NCBI GenBank assembly: GCA_000421085.1
Contig: ATWE01000007.1
Location: 248,001 to 312,000, forward strand
Length of the DNA: 64,000 bases
Reading direction: 5' to 3'
Origin: Ensifer sp. USDA 6670
Lineage (GTDB): Bacteria > Pseudomonadota > Alphaproteobacteria > Rhizobiales > Rhizobiaceae
Shown: piece after piece, positions 27,198 through 37,684 of the stretch
Layout: every line of letters starts with the position of its first letter
Position numbering within the stretch: position 1 is the first letter of the stretch
Made by a program: the position numbers and the translations under genes
Notes under the pieces: generated by a model
Seen by the model: only the letters and a program-made list of their open reading frames with translations
Database searches by the model: none
What the model was told of the DNA's origin: nothing

Positions 27198-27941
27198 TTA
27201 AGCCGCCGACGAGGCGGTCTTGAGCGCCTTCAGCGTCGCATGGACGAAACCATCCCGCGCCGACGCGGCGTCGACGCCCCGCGGCTCGTAAACACGGCGG
27301 TTGAGGAAATAGGCGGTGAGGCGAAAGGCGGCGGCAAGGCTTTCGTGATCGGCAGCTCTGCTTCCTCCGGAAAGGAAATCCGGAAGGGCAAGCATGCGAT
27401 CGGCGTAAGGGGCACCCGCTTCGCGGCAGATCGCGCGGCCCGATTTCGGCGATACGAAGACAAGTTCGCCGCGCGCACCCGTCGCCCCGCATTGGGAAAG
27501 ATCCAGCCCGAAGCCGAGATCGTTCAGCACCGCGAGTTCGAAGCGCACGAACAATTCGCCGGCGTCTGCCGGGTCCTGGAGGTGATCGACGATAACGGCG
27601 AGCGCCTCGTAGAGATGGGGATGCGGGTCGCGCTCCGGCAGGAGCCGCAAGAGTGCGCCAAGCGCCTGAATGCCGTAGACGGAAGTCGCCGTCTCGATCA
27701 GCCTCGCAGCGCGCAATTGCAGCGGCTCGACGCGGAATTCGCCGAGATGCTCGTCGAGCCTCGCCCGCCAGCTCACCTCCACGGAATTGCCCGGCTGCAG
27801 CACCGGCTGCATCGTACGCGAGCGGCCCGAGCGCACAAGCCCGAGATGCCGCCCGTGCCCGGGGGTCATCACCTCCGCGATGACAGAGCTTTCGCCATGC
27901 CGCCGGATGCCGAGAATTATGGCTTCATCGCTCCATTGCAT
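27198..27941 (-). CDS. recO: DNA repair protein RecO
   Basis: 247 aa. Starts [19 protein letters not shown], the N-terminal OB-fold, followed by [24 protein letters not shown] and a mostly helical C-terminal half. RecO loads RecA on SSB-coated gaps with RecR. The ATG at 27941 matches the family start; a start at 27977 would add 12 residues. The zinc-binding Cys set of some RecO proteins is reduced here to a single visible Cys (SQCGATG). Confidence 0.92.
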   Translation of the reverse strand: MQWSDEAIILGIRRHGESSVIAEVMTPGHGRHLGLVRSGRSRTMQPVLQPGNSVEVSWRARLDEHLGEFRVEPLQLRAARLIETATSVYGIQALGALLRLLPERDPHPHLYEALAVIVDHLQDPADAGELFVRFELAVLNDLGFGLDLSQCGATGARGELVFVSPKSGRAICREAGAPYADRMLALPDFLSGGSRAADHESLAAAFRLTAYFLNRRVYEPRGVDAASARDGFVHATLKALKTASSAA

Positions 27942-28137
27942 GAAAGAGGCATACACCCGCCGCAGAAACCGGATCAAGCGAAGAAACGTTCCCTGTTTCG
28001 AGGCTCGTCCGGTGCGGCGGAAGCAAATTGTAGCCTTTCCGCTACACTTGCTGTTCGCCGCAAATCTATTGTCGTTTTTGCCGCATTGCGACGTCTTTCA
28101 ATGCAGGTTCCGAGGGCTTAGACGTGCCTCCTCAAGA

Positions 28138-28905
28138 ATGACAGCCAGCAGGAACAATTCGACTATGTGTGTGTCCGGGAATCGCGCCAGCCGCCTGATG
28201 CAGCTTTGCGCCGTTTTGACCCTCTCCGCCGCGCTGACGGGTTGCGTGAGCAACAGCCAGCAAGTCCGGCCGAAAGGGCCGGATCCTTATTTCGTGGCAA
28301 TGTATGGGGCGAAGCCCGAGGAGAGGTTTCCGCTTCCGGCCACCGACATCAGCAAGGTCGAACCGCGTTTTCTGCGGCAACAGGTGCCTTACGTTACGCA
28401 TGAGCCGCCGGGTACGGTCGTGATCGACACGGAAAATCGCTTCCTCTATCTCGTGCAAGGCGGAGGCATGGCGCTTCGTTACGGCATCGGCGTCGGCAAG
28501 GCCGGGCTTGAGTTCGAGGGCGAGGCGCGCGTCGGCCGCAAGGCGGAATGGCCGCGCTGGACGCCGACATCCGACATGGTCGCGCGCGAACCGGAGCGCT
28601 ACGGGCCGCTCGCGGGAGGCATGGACCCCGGCCTGCGCAATCCGCTCGGACCGCGCGCGCTCTATCTCTACCAGGGAAACCGCGACACGCTGTTCCGCAT
28701 CCACGGCACCACCGAGGCCTGGTCGATCGGCAAGGCGGTGTCGAGCGGCTGCATCCGCCTGTTCAACCCGGATATCATCGATCTTTACAGCCGCGTTCCG
28801 GAAGGCTCGCGCGTCGTCGTGCTCCAGGCGGAACCGCCGATGAGCCAGCCGATGGATGCACCGATGTCGACCGCCGCCGACGGCAGCGGGCCGCTTTCGT
28901 TCTAA
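28138..28905 (+). CDS. L,D-transpeptidase (YkuD/ErfK) lipoprotein
   Basis: 255 aa. A lipobox LTGC follows the hydrophobic segment LMQLCAVLTLSAA, so it is a predicted lipoprotein. The YkuD domain has GTVVIDTENRFLYLVQGGG, YGIGVGKAG, the catalytic IHGTTEAWSIGKAVSSGCIRL motif (His and Cys of HGT...SxGCIR). It crosslinks peptidoglycan by 3-3 bonds or attaches outer-membrane proteins. ATG 28165, with AGGA upstream, is an alternative start that leaves the lipobox intact. It is divergent from recO. Confidence 0.88.
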   Translation: MTASRNNSTMCVSGNRASRLMQLCAVLTLSAALTGCVSNSQQVRPKGPDPYFVAMYGAKPEERFPLPATDISKVEPRFLRQQVPYVTHEPPGTVVIDTENRFLYLVQGGGMALRYGIGVGKAGLEFEGEARVGRKAEWPRWTPTSDMVAREPERYGPLAGGMDPGLRNPLGPRALYLYQGNRDTLFRIHGTTEAWSIGKAVSSGCIRLFNPDIIDLYSRVPEGSRVVVLQAEPPMSQPMDAPMSTAADGSGPLSF

Positions 28906-28910
28906 CAGGC

Positions 28911-29273
28911 CTACCAGGCATCCGGCTCGCGCACCAGGTGCACGATATTGGCGGGGTTCATGATCCATCCGCCGCGGAAGCCCTCGCCCAGTTCCTCGAC
29001 CTGATCGCAGCGCACGACCTTGTGCGCTGCGAGGCGATCGAGGGCTGCCTCGTGATCGTCGGTGAAGAGCTCCAGCCATATTTCTGCCTGGCTGTAATGC
29101 GGCACCTCGTCTATCCACAAACGATTGGGGCCGAGAACGAAGCCTTTCGCCGGTGCCTTTTCGTCGAAAGGCGGGAGCCCGACGACGTCGCGGTAAAAGG
29201 CGATCACCGCCTCGTATTGATGGCTCGGAACTTTCATGGCGATGTTGATACCGCCCTTGATTTCGGTGGACAT
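28911..29273 (-). CDS. VOC/glyoxalase-fold protein
   Basis: 120 aa. Single VOC module: INIAMKVPSHQYEAVIAFYRDVVGLPPF, GPNRLWIDEVP and GFRGGWIMNPANIVHLVREP. Likely metal-dependent or binding protein with no assignable substrate. The ATG at 29273 has a strong GGAGGGG; the longer reading to 29405 overlaps the AHSA1 gene and is rejected. The stop of the AHSA1 gene sits inside this ribosome-binding site, so the two are co-translated. Confidence 0.82.
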   Translation of the reverse strand: MSTEIKGGINIAMKVPSHQYEAVIAFYRDVVGLPPFDEKAPAKGFVLGPNRLWIDEVPHYSQAEIWLELFTDDHEAALDRLAAHKVVRCDQVEELGEGFRGGWIMNPANIVHLVREPDAW

Positions 29274-29281
29274 CGCCCCTC

Positions 29282-29764
29282 CTACAGTTGCGGTTCGAGT
29301 GCCGGCTTGCCGGAGAGTTCGCTCACATAATAGCCCTCCCGCAAATTGATGCCGTATTCGACCCAGGCCTTCATGCAGGCGAGCATCTGCGACCAGCCCT
29401 CGCAATTGAGATAGGAGCTTTTCTGCCCCTGTTCGTCTTCCCGCCAGCCACTCTCGGCGATCGTCACCATGGTGGCGCCGTCGTCGAGCGACTGGAAGCG
29501 CATTTCAACCCGCGTCTGGTAGGGAGACTCGCCTTTGCCAATCATGGCATCCCAGCAAAAGACGATCCGCTCGTTAGGTTCCACGGCCTCGACCTTGATG
29601 GGAACCTCGCCCCACCACGTCACGGTGGTGCCGGCAACCAGCGGCCCGCTGATGCCGCCGAGCGTTACGAAATAGCGGCTGAGCTGATCCGGATTGACCA
29701 CCGCGTCGAAAACCTGCTCGACGGGACGGGCAATCCTCCCATTGACTCGAAATTCGAAAGCCAT
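29282..29764 (-). CDS. SRPBCC/AHSA1 domain protein
   Basis: 160 aa. Opens VNGRIARPVEQVFDAVVNPDQLSRYF, then VTWWGEVPIKVEAVEPNERIVFCWD and ATMVTIAESGW, and ends in the amphipathic C-terminal helix GWSQMLACMKAWVEYG, the standard AHSA1 layout. Such proteins are commonly paired with ArsR regulators in rhizobia. It is the first gene of a two-gene unit divergent from the ArsR gene. The ligand is unknown. Confidence 0.85.
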   Translation of the reverse strand: MAFEFRVNGRIARPVEQVFDAVVNPDQLSRYFVTLGGISGPLVAGTTVTWWGEVPIKVEAVEPNERIVFCWDAMIGKGESPYQTRVEMRFQSLDDGATMVTIAESGWREDEQGQKSSYLNCEGWSQMLACMKAWVEYGINLREGYYVSELSGKPALEPQL

Positions 29765-29797
29765 GACGTCCTCCTCACGATTGTATCTGCAGATAAT

Positions 29798-29817
29798 ATG
29801 TTATAAAAACATAACAT
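29798..29817. promoter_or_regulatory. Palindromic operator in the ArsR/AHSA1 divergent promoter
   Basis: ATGTTAT-AAAAAC-ATAACAT: perfect 7-bp arms, overlapping the ArsR start codon (29816). Inferred to be the ArsR protein's own binding site, blocking both divergent promoters in the 51-bp gap. Confidence 0.65.
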
Positions 29818-30148
29818 GTCAAACGATTCGAAAGACGATGCGGTTTTCAAGGCGCTGGCGAACGGCCTGCGCCGACAGATGCTCGACGCGCTGAAGGAGA
29901 AACCGCAAACGACCGGCATGCTCTGCGAGCGCTTCCCGAACCTGGATCGCTGCACGGTGATGCAGCACCTGAAGGTTCTGGAGGAGGCCGATCTCGTTCT
30001 CGCCAGGCGCGAGGGCCGCGAGCGGTGGAACCACCTGAACGCCTTGCCCATCCGCGCCATTCACGACCGTTGGATCAGCCAGTATGCCGGCCACGCAATG
30101 TCCGTTTTGACGGCCCTCCAACGTGAGTTCGACGAGCCGCAGGAGTGA
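29816..30148 (+). CDS. ArsR-family transcriptional regulator
   Basis: 110 aa winged-helix repressor: FKALANGLRRQMLDALKEKPQTTGMLCERFP, recognition helix CTVMQHLKVLEEADLV, wing RREGRERWNHLN. No metal-binding ELCVCDL motif is present, so it is probably not an arsenic sensor. It belongs to the subgroup paired with AHSA1-domain proteins. Probably autoregulated through the palindrome that covers its own start. Confidence 0.88.
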   Translation: MSNDSKDDAVFKALANGLRRQMLDALKEKPQTTGMLCERFPNLDRCTVMQHLKVLEEADLVLARREGRERWNHLNALPIRAIHDRWISQYAGHAMSVLTALQREFDEPQE

Positions 30149-30219
30149 CCGAATTGACTTTTCATCGGCCGGCTTTCTGCGTATGAACTGTCGAGTGGGG
30201 CAAACTGGGGGAAATCGTC

Positions 30220-31245
30220 ATGCGTTACCTCATCACCGGCACTGCGGGATTCATCGGCTTTCATGTTGCAAAGCGGCTGATCGACGAGGGGCATTTCGTC
30301 GTCGGATTCGACGGCATGACGCCCTATTACGACGTGACGCTGAAAGAACGCCGACACGCGATCCTTCAGCGCTCGAACGGTTTCAAGGCGGTGACGGCCA
30401 TGCTCGAGGACAGGGCCGCACTGGACCGGGCGGCGGAGCTTGCCGAGCCGGAAGTCATCATCCACCTCGCCGCCCAGGCAGGCGTCCGCTACAGCCTCGA
30501 AAACCCGAAAGCCTATGTGGACGCAAACCTCGTCGGGTCGTGGAACATGCTCGAGCTCGCCAAGGCGATCGCACCGAAGCACCTGATGCTCGCCTCCACC
30601 TCTTCGATCTACGGCGCCAACGACAAGATCCCGTTCGCCGAGGCGGACCGGGCCGACGAACCCATGACGCTCTATGCCGCGACGAAGAAGTCGATGGAGT
30701 TGATGGCGCACAGCTATGCGCATCTCTACAAGGTGCCGACCACCGCCTTCCGCTTCTTCACCGTTTACGGCCCGTGGGGGCGGCCGGACATGGCGCTCTT
30801 CAAATTCGTCGACGCAATCCACAACGGCCGGCCGATAGACATTTATGGCGAGGGCCGGATGAGCCGGGACTTCACCTATATCGACGACCTCGTCGAAAGC
30901 ATCGTCCGGCTGTCGCATATTGCACCTTCCGAGGAGAACCGGGTGGCACCGGAAAAGGCCACGGACACGCTTTCGCGCCATGCGCCGTTCCGCGTCGTCA
31001 ATACCGGCGGTGGCCAGCCGGTAGAATTGATGACCTTCGTCGAAACGGTCGAGAAGGCGGTGGGCCGTCCGGCGATGCGCAACATGCTGCCGATGCAGCA
31101 GGGCGACGTACCGCGCACCTTCGCTTCGCCGGACCTGCTCGAAGCCCTGACCGGATTCAAGCCGTCCGTTTCGGTCGAGGAAGGGGTTGCGCGCTTCGTC
31201 GAGTGGTATGACCAGAATTATCGCCGTGCACACGCGACCGTCTGA
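30220..31245 (+). CDS. lpsL: UDP-glucuronate 4-epimerase (NAD-dependent epimerase)
   Basis: 341 aa extended SDR. NAD motif [15 protein letters not shown] at the N-terminus, [21 protein letters not shown], catalytic ASTSSIYG and YAATKKS (Tyr-x3-Lys), [19 protein letters not shown]. It makes UDP-galacturonic acid for LPS and capsule. It is followed by rkpK, which makes its substrate UDP-glucuronate; this pair is known from Sinorhizobium. Confidence 0.92.
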   Translation: MRYLITGTAGFIGFHVAKRLIDEGHFVVGFDGMTPYYDVTLKERRHAILQRSNGFKAVTAMLEDRAALDRAAELAEPEVIIHLAAQAGVRYSLENPKAYVDANLVGSWNMLELAKAIAPKHLMLASTSSIYGANDKIPFAEADRADEPMTLYAATKKSMELMAHSYAHLYKVPTTAFRFFTVYGPWGRPDMALFKFVDAIHNGRPIDIYGEGRMSRDFTYIDDLVESIVRLSHIAPSEENRVAPEKATDTLSRHAPFRVVNTGGGQPVELMTFVETVEKAVGRPAMRNMLPMQQGDVPRTFASPDLLEALTGFKPSVSVEEGVARFVEWYDQNYRRAHATV

Positions 31246-31265
31246 TGGTAAAACAAACGATATTT

Positions 31266-31288
31266 GTGCGAAGCGCGTGCTTCCGCAC
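31266..31288 (+). terminator. Hairpin between lpsL and rkpK
   Basis: GTGCG-AAGC and GCTT-CCGCAC can form an imperfect stem 20 bp after the lpsL stop; T-rich DNA follows further on. It suggests rkpK has its own promoter in the AT-rich 31300-31390 stretch. Confidence 0.4.
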
Positions 31289-31391
31289 CCATTGCGATTT
31301 TGGTTTTTCTTTACTTTTTTCTCGATGACATCTCTTTTATTAGATAAATCTTAATTGATTAACGTTCTCAAGAACAATCAAAGGAAGAGCG

Positions 31392-32705
31392 ATGAAAATC
31401 ACGATGATCGGTGCCGGCTATGTCGGCCTTGTTTCCGGTGTTTGCTTTGCGGATTTCGGCCATGACGTCGTCTGCGTCGACAAGGATGAAGGCAAGATCG
31501 CGGCGCTGAAGAAAGGTCAGATTCCGATCTTCGAACCCGGGCTGGACCATCTCGTCGCCAGCAACGTCGCCTCCGGACGCCTGAACTTCACAGACGACCT
31601 CAAGACCGCCGTGGCCGCCAGCGACGTCGTCTTCATTGCCGTCGGAACGCCGTCACGGCGCGGTGACGGACATGCGGATCTTTCCTATGTTTACGCAGCC
31701 GCACGCGAAATCGCCGCTAACCTTCAGGGATTCACAGTCGTCGTCACCAAATCCACGGTTCCGGTCGGTACCGGAGACGAGGTCGAGCGCATCATCCGCG
31801 AAACCAATCCCGCGGCTGACGTCGCCGTCGTCTCCAATCCGGAATTCCTGCGGGAAGGCGCGGCGATCGAGGATTTCAAACGGCCCGACAGGATCGTCAT
31901 CGGGGTCGACGGCAGTGACGGCCGCGCGCGAGAGGTGATGACGGAGGTCTACCGGCCGCTCTATCTCAACCAGTCGCCGCTCGTATTCACGACACGCCGC
32001 ACTTCGGAACTGATCAAATATGCCGGCAACGCCTTCCTGGCGATGAAGATCACCTTCATCAACGAGATTGCCGATCTCTGCGAGAAAGTCGGCGCCAATG
32101 TGCAGGACATCGCCCGCGGCATCGGGCTGGACGGCCGCATCGGGTCGAAGTTCCTGCATGCCGGGCCGGGATATGGCGGCTCCTGCTTCCCCAAGGACAC
32201 ATTGGCGCTGGTCAAGACCGCGCAGGACCACGACACCCCCGTGCGGCTCGTCGAAACCACGGTCGCGGTCAACGACAACCGCAAGCGGGCGATGGGACGC
32301 AAGGTGATCGCGGCGGCCGGCGGCGATATCCGGGGTTCCAAGATTGCGGTCCTCGGCCTGACCTTCAAGCCGAATACCGACGACATGCGCGACAGCCCTG
32401 CGATTGCGGTCGTTCAGGCGTTGCAGGACGCAGGCGCCCGGGTCACCGGCTACGACCCGGAAGGAATGGAAAACGCGCGCAAGCTGATAGAAGGGCTGGA
32501 CTGCGCGAGCGACCCGTATGAAGCGGCGGCCGAGGCGGATGCTCTGGTGATCGTTACCGAGTGGAACGAATTCCGGGCGCTGGATTTCGACCGTTTGAAG
32601 TCCGCCATGAAAACGCCTCTGCTCGTCGATTTGCGCAATATCTACCGCAAGGAGGAGGTCGCAAAGCACGGCTTCCGCTATGCGAGCATCGGCAGGCCGG
32701 ACTGA
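31392..32705 (+). CDS. rkpK: UDP-glucose 6-dehydrogenase
   Basis: 437 aa. NAD-binding MKITMIGAGYVGLVSGVCFADFGHDVV, KSTVPVGTGDEVE, VSNPEFLREGAAIEDF, catalytic Cys in GYGGSCFPKDT, and LGLTFKPNTDDMRDSPAI in the C-terminal domain. It oxidises UDP-glucose to UDP-glucuronate. It supplies LpsL and uronic acid containing K-antigen, LPS and exopolysaccharide. The ATG at 31392 has AGGAAGAG upstream. Confidence 0.94.
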   Translation: MKITMIGAGYVGLVSGVCFADFGHDVVCVDKDEGKIAALKKGQIPIFEPGLDHLVASNVASGRLNFTDDLKTAVAASDVVFIAVGTPSRRGDGHADLSYVYAAAREIAANLQGFTVVVTKSTVPVGTGDEVERIIRETNPAADVAVVSNPEFLREGAAIEDFKRPDRIVIGVDGSDGRAREVMTEVYRPLYLNQSPLVFTTRRTSELIKYAGNAFLAMKITFINEIADLCEKVGANVQDIARGIGLDGRIGSKFLHAGPGYGGSCFPKDTLALVKTAQDHDTPVRLVETTVAVNDNRKRAMGRKVIAAAGGDIRGSKIAVLGLTFKPNTDDMRDSPAIAVVQALQDAGARVTGYDPEGMENARKLIEGLDCASDPYEAAAEADALVIVTEWNEFRALDFDRLKSAMKTPLLVDLRNIYRKEEVAKHGFRYASIGRPD

Positions 32706-32736
32706 CCGGCAACGCACCGTCGCATTAACTGGTCAG

Positions 32737-32765
32737 CAGAGGGAAGCTGCACGGGCTTCCCTCTG
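32737..32765. terminator. Hairpin after rkpK
   Basis: Perfect 11-bp arms CAGAGGGAAGC and GCTTCCCTCTG with a 7-nt loop, between two converging genes; it may serve both. No T run follows. Confidence 0.5.
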
Positions 32766-32789
32766 GCGCCTCGCAGAGAAGGCTGGCAG

Positions 32790-33104
32790 TCAGGCCTTCG
32801 GGCCGACCTGGATGACCTGTTCCCAGCTTTTTCCGGCAAGCACGACGCAGCTTCGGCCGGAAACATCGGTCACGATCAAGGTCCAACTGCCGCCGTCGGC
32901 TGCATAGAGTTCCATGACCGCTTGCGGGTTGATCTGCCCGACGGCTGCCTGCTTTTCTTCATATTGTCGAGTAAGCAGCTCGATGACCTGCGATCGCTCC
33001 GCGCAATTCACAACGGCCTGTGAGTCTGCCGCATCGGGGTAGGCCGTCACTGCCGCCGTCAGAAGGACGGCAAGAGACAGGCCGCGGACCACATAGCGTA
33101 CCAT
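32790..33104 (-). CDS. Small secreted protein of unknown function
   Basis: 104 aa. Signal peptide MVRYVVRGLSLAVLLTAAVTAYPDAADS, followed by a domain with CAERSQVIELLTRQYEEKQAAVGQI, GGSWTLIVTDVSGRSCVVLAGKSWEQV. Two Cys could pair. The ATG at 33104 has a very strong AAAGGAGGTG ribosome-binding site, which decides the start over 33218. Similar short periplasmic proteins are common in rhizobia; no function is known. Confidence 0.75.
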   Translation of the reverse strand: MVRYVVRGLSLAVLLTAAVTAYPDAADSQAVVNCAERSQVIELLTRQYEEKQAAVGQINPQAVMELYAADGGSWTLIVTDVSGRSCVVLAGKSWEQVIQVGPKA

Positions 33105-33344
33105 GACGCACCTCCTTTCGCCGGGAAGTCCCGGCGGAAGAGGATTTCCGCTGACCTGTTCCGCCGTATACCGGCATTCGATGGTCGACACCTTCACGCG
33201 ACGAAGCGATGTCGCCATCTGAAAAGTGTGACGGAGGCGGGTTACATTTCACTTGCCTAAATTATAAAACGTAACCTGAGCCATCACACGAGCATCGATG
33301 CTCGGGTAACGATCCTTCCATGCGGGCCGTTCCATCGGCCGCTC

Positions 33345-35651
33345 TCATTTTTTCTTCATCGCCGCCATCAGCGCCGCGCCGAACGCGCCTTGCGCCGGCT
33401 CCTGCGGTGTTTGCGACCGGACGGACCCGCCCCGGCTTCCACCCTTCGGTGCCGCCCCCCTCGCCTCGCGGGGCGTATCAGTGCCGCCTTCCTTGCGCAT
33501 GGAAAGCCCGATGCGCTTGCGTGCGACATCCACCTCCGTGACGCGGACCTGCACGACGTCACCCGCCTTGACGACCTCATGCGGATCCTTGACGAAGCGG
33601 TCGGCCAGTTGCGACACGTGGACGAGGCCGTCCTGGTGCACGCCGATATCGACGAAGGCGCCGAACGCCGCGACGTTGGTCACAGTGCCCTCGAGCCGCA
33701 TCCCGACTTTCAGATCCTTGATGTCATCCACGCCTTCCGCGAAGGTGGCCGTTTTGAAGCTCGGACGCGGATCGCGACCCGGTTTCTCGAGTTCGGCCAG
33801 GATGTCCTTGACCGTCGGCAGGCCGAAGCGCTCGTCGACGAAAATGCGGGGATCGAGCTTCTTCAGCTCGGCGCTGTCTGCCATCAGCGAGCGCACGTCC
33901 CGCCCGCAGGCTGCAACGATCTTCTTGGCAACGCCATAGGCCTCCGGATGCACGGCAGACGCGTCGAGCGGCTCGGAACCGTTCGGTATCCGCAGGAAGC
34001 CGGCGCACTGCTCGAAGGTGCGGGCGCCGAGACGCGGCACTTTCAAAAGTTCCTTGCGGCTGGCGAAGGCCCCCATTGCATCGCGGTGCGCGACGATTGC
34101 CTCGGCCGAGGACTTGCCCAGTCCCGAGACACGCGCCAGGAGCGGCGCCGACGCGGTATTGAGATCGACCCCGACGGCGTTCACTGCATCCTCGACCACG
34201 GCGTCGAGCGAGCGGCTGAGCTTCGACTGGTCGACGTCGTGCTGGTACTGGCCAACGCCGATCGACTTCGGTTCGATCTTGACGAGCTCGGCCAGCGGAT
34301 CCTGCAGCCTGCGAGCGATGGAGACGGCGCCCCGCAAGGAAACGTCGAGGCCCGGGAACTCTGCCGCCGCCGTTTCCGAAGCGGAATAGACCGACGCGCC
34401 CGCTTCGGACACTATCACCTTGGTAGGCTTCGGCGCCGGCATGGCAGCGAGCATGTCTGCGACGAGTTTCTCAGTTTCACGGCTACCGGTACCGTTTCCG
34501 ATCGCGATCAACTCCACCTTGTGCTTGCGCACGAGCGCCGCAAGCTCCGCCTGGGTACCGCGGATGTCGTTCTTCGGCGGAAAGGGATAGACCGTGGTGG
34601 TGTCGAGCAGCTTGCCGGTGCCGTCGACGACCGCGACCTTGACGCCGGTTCGGATACCGGGGTCGAGGCCCATGGTGGCGCGCGAGCCCGCCGGTGCCGC
34701 GAGCAGCAGATCCTTGAGATTGCGTGCGAAGACGCGGATTGCCTCTTCTTCGGCCCGCTCGCGCAGCTCGCGCATCAGGTCCAGCGACAGCGAGAGCGAG
34801 AGTTTGACGCGCCACGTCCAGCCGATCACCTCCCGCAGCCATCTGTCCCCGGGTAACCGATCGCCGACATTGTAAGCCGCCGCGATCATCCGCTCGGTCG
34901 GCCTATGCGAAGGCGCCGCCTCCTCATCGACCACAATATCGACCGACAGGACCTCTTCGTTCCAGCCGCGCAGCATCGCCAATGCGCGGTGCCCGGCCAC
35001 CGTCGCCCAGCGCTCGGAGTGGTCGAAATAGTCCGAAAATTTGGCGCCGGACTCCTGCTTGCCGTCCACGACCCGGGCGCGCAGGAAGGCTGTTTCCCGC
35101 ATGTGATTCCGCAATCGCCCGAGAAGGTCGGCGTTCTCGCTCATGGCCTCGGCGATGATATCGCGGGCGCCATCGAGTGCGGTCTTGACGTCCGGTACAT
35201 CGGCGGTGAGGAAGGCGGCCGCGCATTCGGCCGGCGCGATCGAGCGATCGGAGAGTATTGCTTCGGCCAGTGCACCCAGACCGCGTTCGCGAGCGATTTC
35301 GGCCTTGGTGCGGCGCTTCGGCTTGTAGGGCAGGTAGATGTCTTCCAGTTCCGCCTTGGTAACCGCGCCGGCAATCTTGCCTTCAAGCTCGTCGGTCATC
35401 TTGCCCTGGCCGCGGATCGAATCGACGATCGACGCCCGCCTGGCTTCAAGCTCACGCAGATAGGTGAGCCGCTCCGACAGGACGCGCAGTTGCGTATCGT
35501 CGAGGCCGCCGGTGACCTCCTTCCGGTAACGGGCGATGAAAGGCACGGTAGCCCCGCCATCCAGCAGTTCAACGGCCGCCGCGACCTGTGCGGCGCTCGC
35601 CTTGATCTCGCTGGCGATGATAGCGGCTATGGGCTTTGCGGTCGTGACCAT
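33345..35651 (-). CDS. tex: Tex-family S1 RNA-binding transcription accessory protein
   Basis: 768 aa. N-terminal helical region with [21 protein letters not shown], the YqgF-like domain [20 protein letters not shown], helix-hairpin-helix segment [20 protein letters not shown], and C-terminal S1 domain [31 protein letters not shown]. The tail after S1 is Arg/Gly/Lys-rich. It is a broadly conserved nucleic-acid binding factor that affects transcription. Confidence 0.95.
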   Translation of the reverse strand: MVTTAKPIAAIIASEIKASAAQVAAAVELLDGGATVPFIARYRKEVTGGLDDTQLRVLSERLTYLRELEARRASIVDSIRGQGKMTDELEGKIAGAVTKAELEDIYLPYKPKRRTKAEIARERGLGALAEAILSDRSIAPAECAAAFLTADVPDVKTALDGARDIIAEAMSENADLLGRLRNHMRETAFLRARVVDGKQESGAKFSDYFDHSERWATVAGHRALAMLRGWNEEVLSVDIVVDEEAAPSHRPTERMIAAAYNVGDRLPGDRWLREVIGWTWRVKLSLSLSLDLMRELRERAEEEAIRVFARNLKDLLLAAPAGSRATMGLDPGIRTGVKVAVVDGTGKLLDTTTVYPFPPKNDIRGTQAELAALVRKHKVELIAIGNGTGSRETEKLVADMLAAMPAPKPTKVIVSEAGASVYSASETAAAEFPGLDVSLRGAVSIARRLQDPLAELVKIEPKSIGVGQYQHDVDQSKLSRSLDAVVEDAVNAVGVDLNTASAPLLARVSGLGKSSAEAIVAHRDAMGAFASRKELLKVPRLGARTFEQCAGFLRIPNGSEPLDASAVHPEAYGVAKKIVAACGRDVRSLMADSAELKKLDPRIFVDERFGLPTVKDILAELEKPGRDPRPSFKTATFAEGVDDIKDLKVGMRLEGTVTNVAAFGAFVDIGVHQDGLVHVSQLADRFVKDPHEVVKAGDVVQVRVTEVDVARKRIGLSMRKEGGTDTPREARGAAPKGGSRGGSVRSQTPQEPAQGAFGAALMAAMKKK

Positions 35652-35854
35652 TCTCTCGTTCCGTTTCCTGTTTCGGCCAGACCATACTGGCGCAGACCAT
35701 CAAGGCCAAGTGAAGGCCGGTCGCCGCCCGGGCGAACTCCACAGAAGATCATGAGATGGTGCCGTCGTGTCAGAGAGCGGGCGCCCGCACGTCCCTTCGG
35801 CCGCATGCGAGGAAAAGCCGCCGGCAGGCCGATCAGGTGCCCTTCGCCCGCCCC

Positions 35855-37111
35855 TCAGACCGCCACGAGCTCCAGCCGTTCGCGGGTCTTTTCGAATTCC
35901 AGCAATTCGCGCTCCTTGATGGCAATATAGTCGCGCGACACGGGCACCGTCGCGAGTGACGGCGAGAGCTGGAGCTGGAAGACGAAGTGCTTGTCGTAGA
36001 GAAAGGCCGTTTCCGAGGCGGCAAGGTAGAACTCCCACATGCGGAAAAAGCGTTCGTCATAGAGCCTGACCGCCTCCTCCCGCTGCGCCAGGAAACGCTC
36101 GCGCCAGGCCCTGAGCGTCCAGGCGTAATGCAGCGGCAGAATCTCGATGTCCTTGACGAGCAGGCGGTTGCTCTCGACCCGTGGCAACACCTCCGACAGG
36201 GCGGGAATGTAGCCACCGGGGAAGATATACTTCTCGATCCATGGGTTGGTCGCCCAGGGTTTGTAGATCTGGCCGATCGAATGCAGCAGCATCACTCCGT
36301 CGGGGTTCAGAAGTTCCTTCATCTTGCGGAAGAAATTGCCGTAATTTCCGATGCCGACATGTTCGAACATGCCGACGGAGACAATGCGGTCGAATCGCCT
36401 TCCCTGCATGGTGCGATAGTCCTGCAGTTCAAAACGCACCCGGTCGGAAAGCCCGCGCCTTGCCGCACGCTCGCGCGAAACCTTCAACTGCTCCTCGCTG
36501 AGCGTGATGCCCGTGACTTCGACCCCCGACGACTCGGCGAGGTACATCGCCATGCCGCCCCAGCCGGAACCCACTTCCAGTACCTTCTGACCGGGCTCGA
36601 GCAGCAGCTTTGCCGCTATGTGCCGTTTCTTGGCGCGCTGCGCCTCGTCGAGCGAGATACCCGGCGGATGGAAATAGGCACAGGAATATTGCCAGTCCTC
36701 GTCAAGGAAGAGATTAAAGAGCTTGCCGTCCAGATCGTAATGGTGCGCGACGTTGTAGCGGTTGCGGTTGACCGGCAGCCGGCTCTTCATCTGCTGGCGA
36801 AGTATGTGTCCCAGCGCAACGATCGAATTGGTGAAGGTTGCCGCCTTGTCGAGATCATTGCTCTTGACGATGGCCAGCACGTCGAAAATATCGCCCTCCT
36901 CCACGAGAACGCGACCGTCCATGTACATTTCGCCGAATTTCAGCCCTGGGTCGTGAAGGACGGCTTTTTCCGCTCCGGCATCAGCGAAACGGATGGCCGC
37001 GGGCTTGCCCGTGCCATCGCCCAGAACCACCTTTTCGCCCGACGAGAAAACGACCGTCAGCTTGCCTTTCTCGACAAGCCGGCGAAGTAGATTCAACAAT
37101 CCCGCATTCAT
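35855..37111 (-). CDS. cfa: Cyclopropane-fatty-acyl-phospholipid synthase family methyltransferase
   Basis: 418 aa. Start MNAGLLNLLRRLVEKGKLTV, then HHYDLDGKLFNLFLDEDWQYSCAYF, SAM motif KVLEVGSGWGGMAMYLAE, RIVSVGMFEHVGIGNYGNFF, and HYAWTLRAWRERFLAQ. It methylenates unsaturated acyl chains of membrane phospholipids using SAM. Rhizobia carry more than one copy, so the symbol marks family. The 35652-35854 gap between it and tex shows no gene. Confidence 0.88.
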   Translation of the reverse strand: MNAGLLNLLRRLVEKGKLTVVFSSGEKVVLGDGTGKPAAIRFADAGAEKAVLHDPGLKFGEMYMDGRVLVEEGDIFDVLAIVKSNDLDKAATFTNSIVALGHILRQQMKSRLPVNRNRYNVAHHYDLDGKLFNLFLDEDWQYSCAYFHPPGISLDEAQRAKKRHIAAKLLLEPGQKVLEVGSGWGGMAMYLAESSGVEVTGITLSEEQLKVSRERAARRGLSDRVRFELQDYRTMQGRRFDRIVSVGMFEHVGIGNYGNFFRKMKELLNPDGVMLLHSIGQIYKPWATNPWIEKYIFPGGYIPALSEVLPRVESNRLLVKDIEILPLHYAWTLRAWRERFLAQREEAVRLYDERFFRMWEFYLAASETAFLYDKHFVFQLQLSPSLATVPVSRDYIAIKERELLEFEKTRERLELVAV

Positions 37112-37684
37112 ATCCTACCTCAGCTCAGACCTAAACGGACCATCGGTTCCTTCACGGGGGGAGCGGGTGAGCGGCTGGTCGGCTTCAGGACAGAAATGCG
37201 GCAGCTTTGCCTGGAGGCGCGCGGCCACATCCGGAAGCGGCGAGAAACCGGCTCGAGCGCGACCTCACGGTTTCCGGCGAGTCCTCGCGAAGCGCGGCAA
37301 GGACCAGCTGCGGGAATTCGTCAGGCCAGCCCATCGGGCTCCTATCCATCAGAACTTCCATTAACTTAGCTGTGTTCGGCGGTTATTCAATGGGGCTTTT
37401 TTGTGGCCCCTCAAAGATTTGTTTGCTTAGCAAATTCGAAAGCACTGAGGCAGGACCGCCAACCGGTCCATCGAGGCTATCGCTCGCCTCCTTTCGTGAC
37501 GGGCTTCTCCTCGGATGTTGCGGGGCCGCTTCTGAGCGCCTACCTGCGATCTGTGGCGGCCGACAGCCGCCGATCATGTGCCGGGTGACAGAGCGGTGCC
37601 GATCCTTGTAACACTCGTATGCCGACCGGTAACATCGTCGCGCCACATTGTCGCGGCAAGCCCGTCGCGAGAGGAGGATACACG
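37112..37684. other. 573-bp intergenic region without a convincing gene
   Basis: Lies between the divergent cfa and glycerophosphodiesterase genes. It holds their promoters and a GGGGC-TTTTTTGTG-GCCCC hairpin near 37391-37412. Short open frames on both strands lack ribosome-binding sites and recognisable protein features. Confidence 0.5.
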
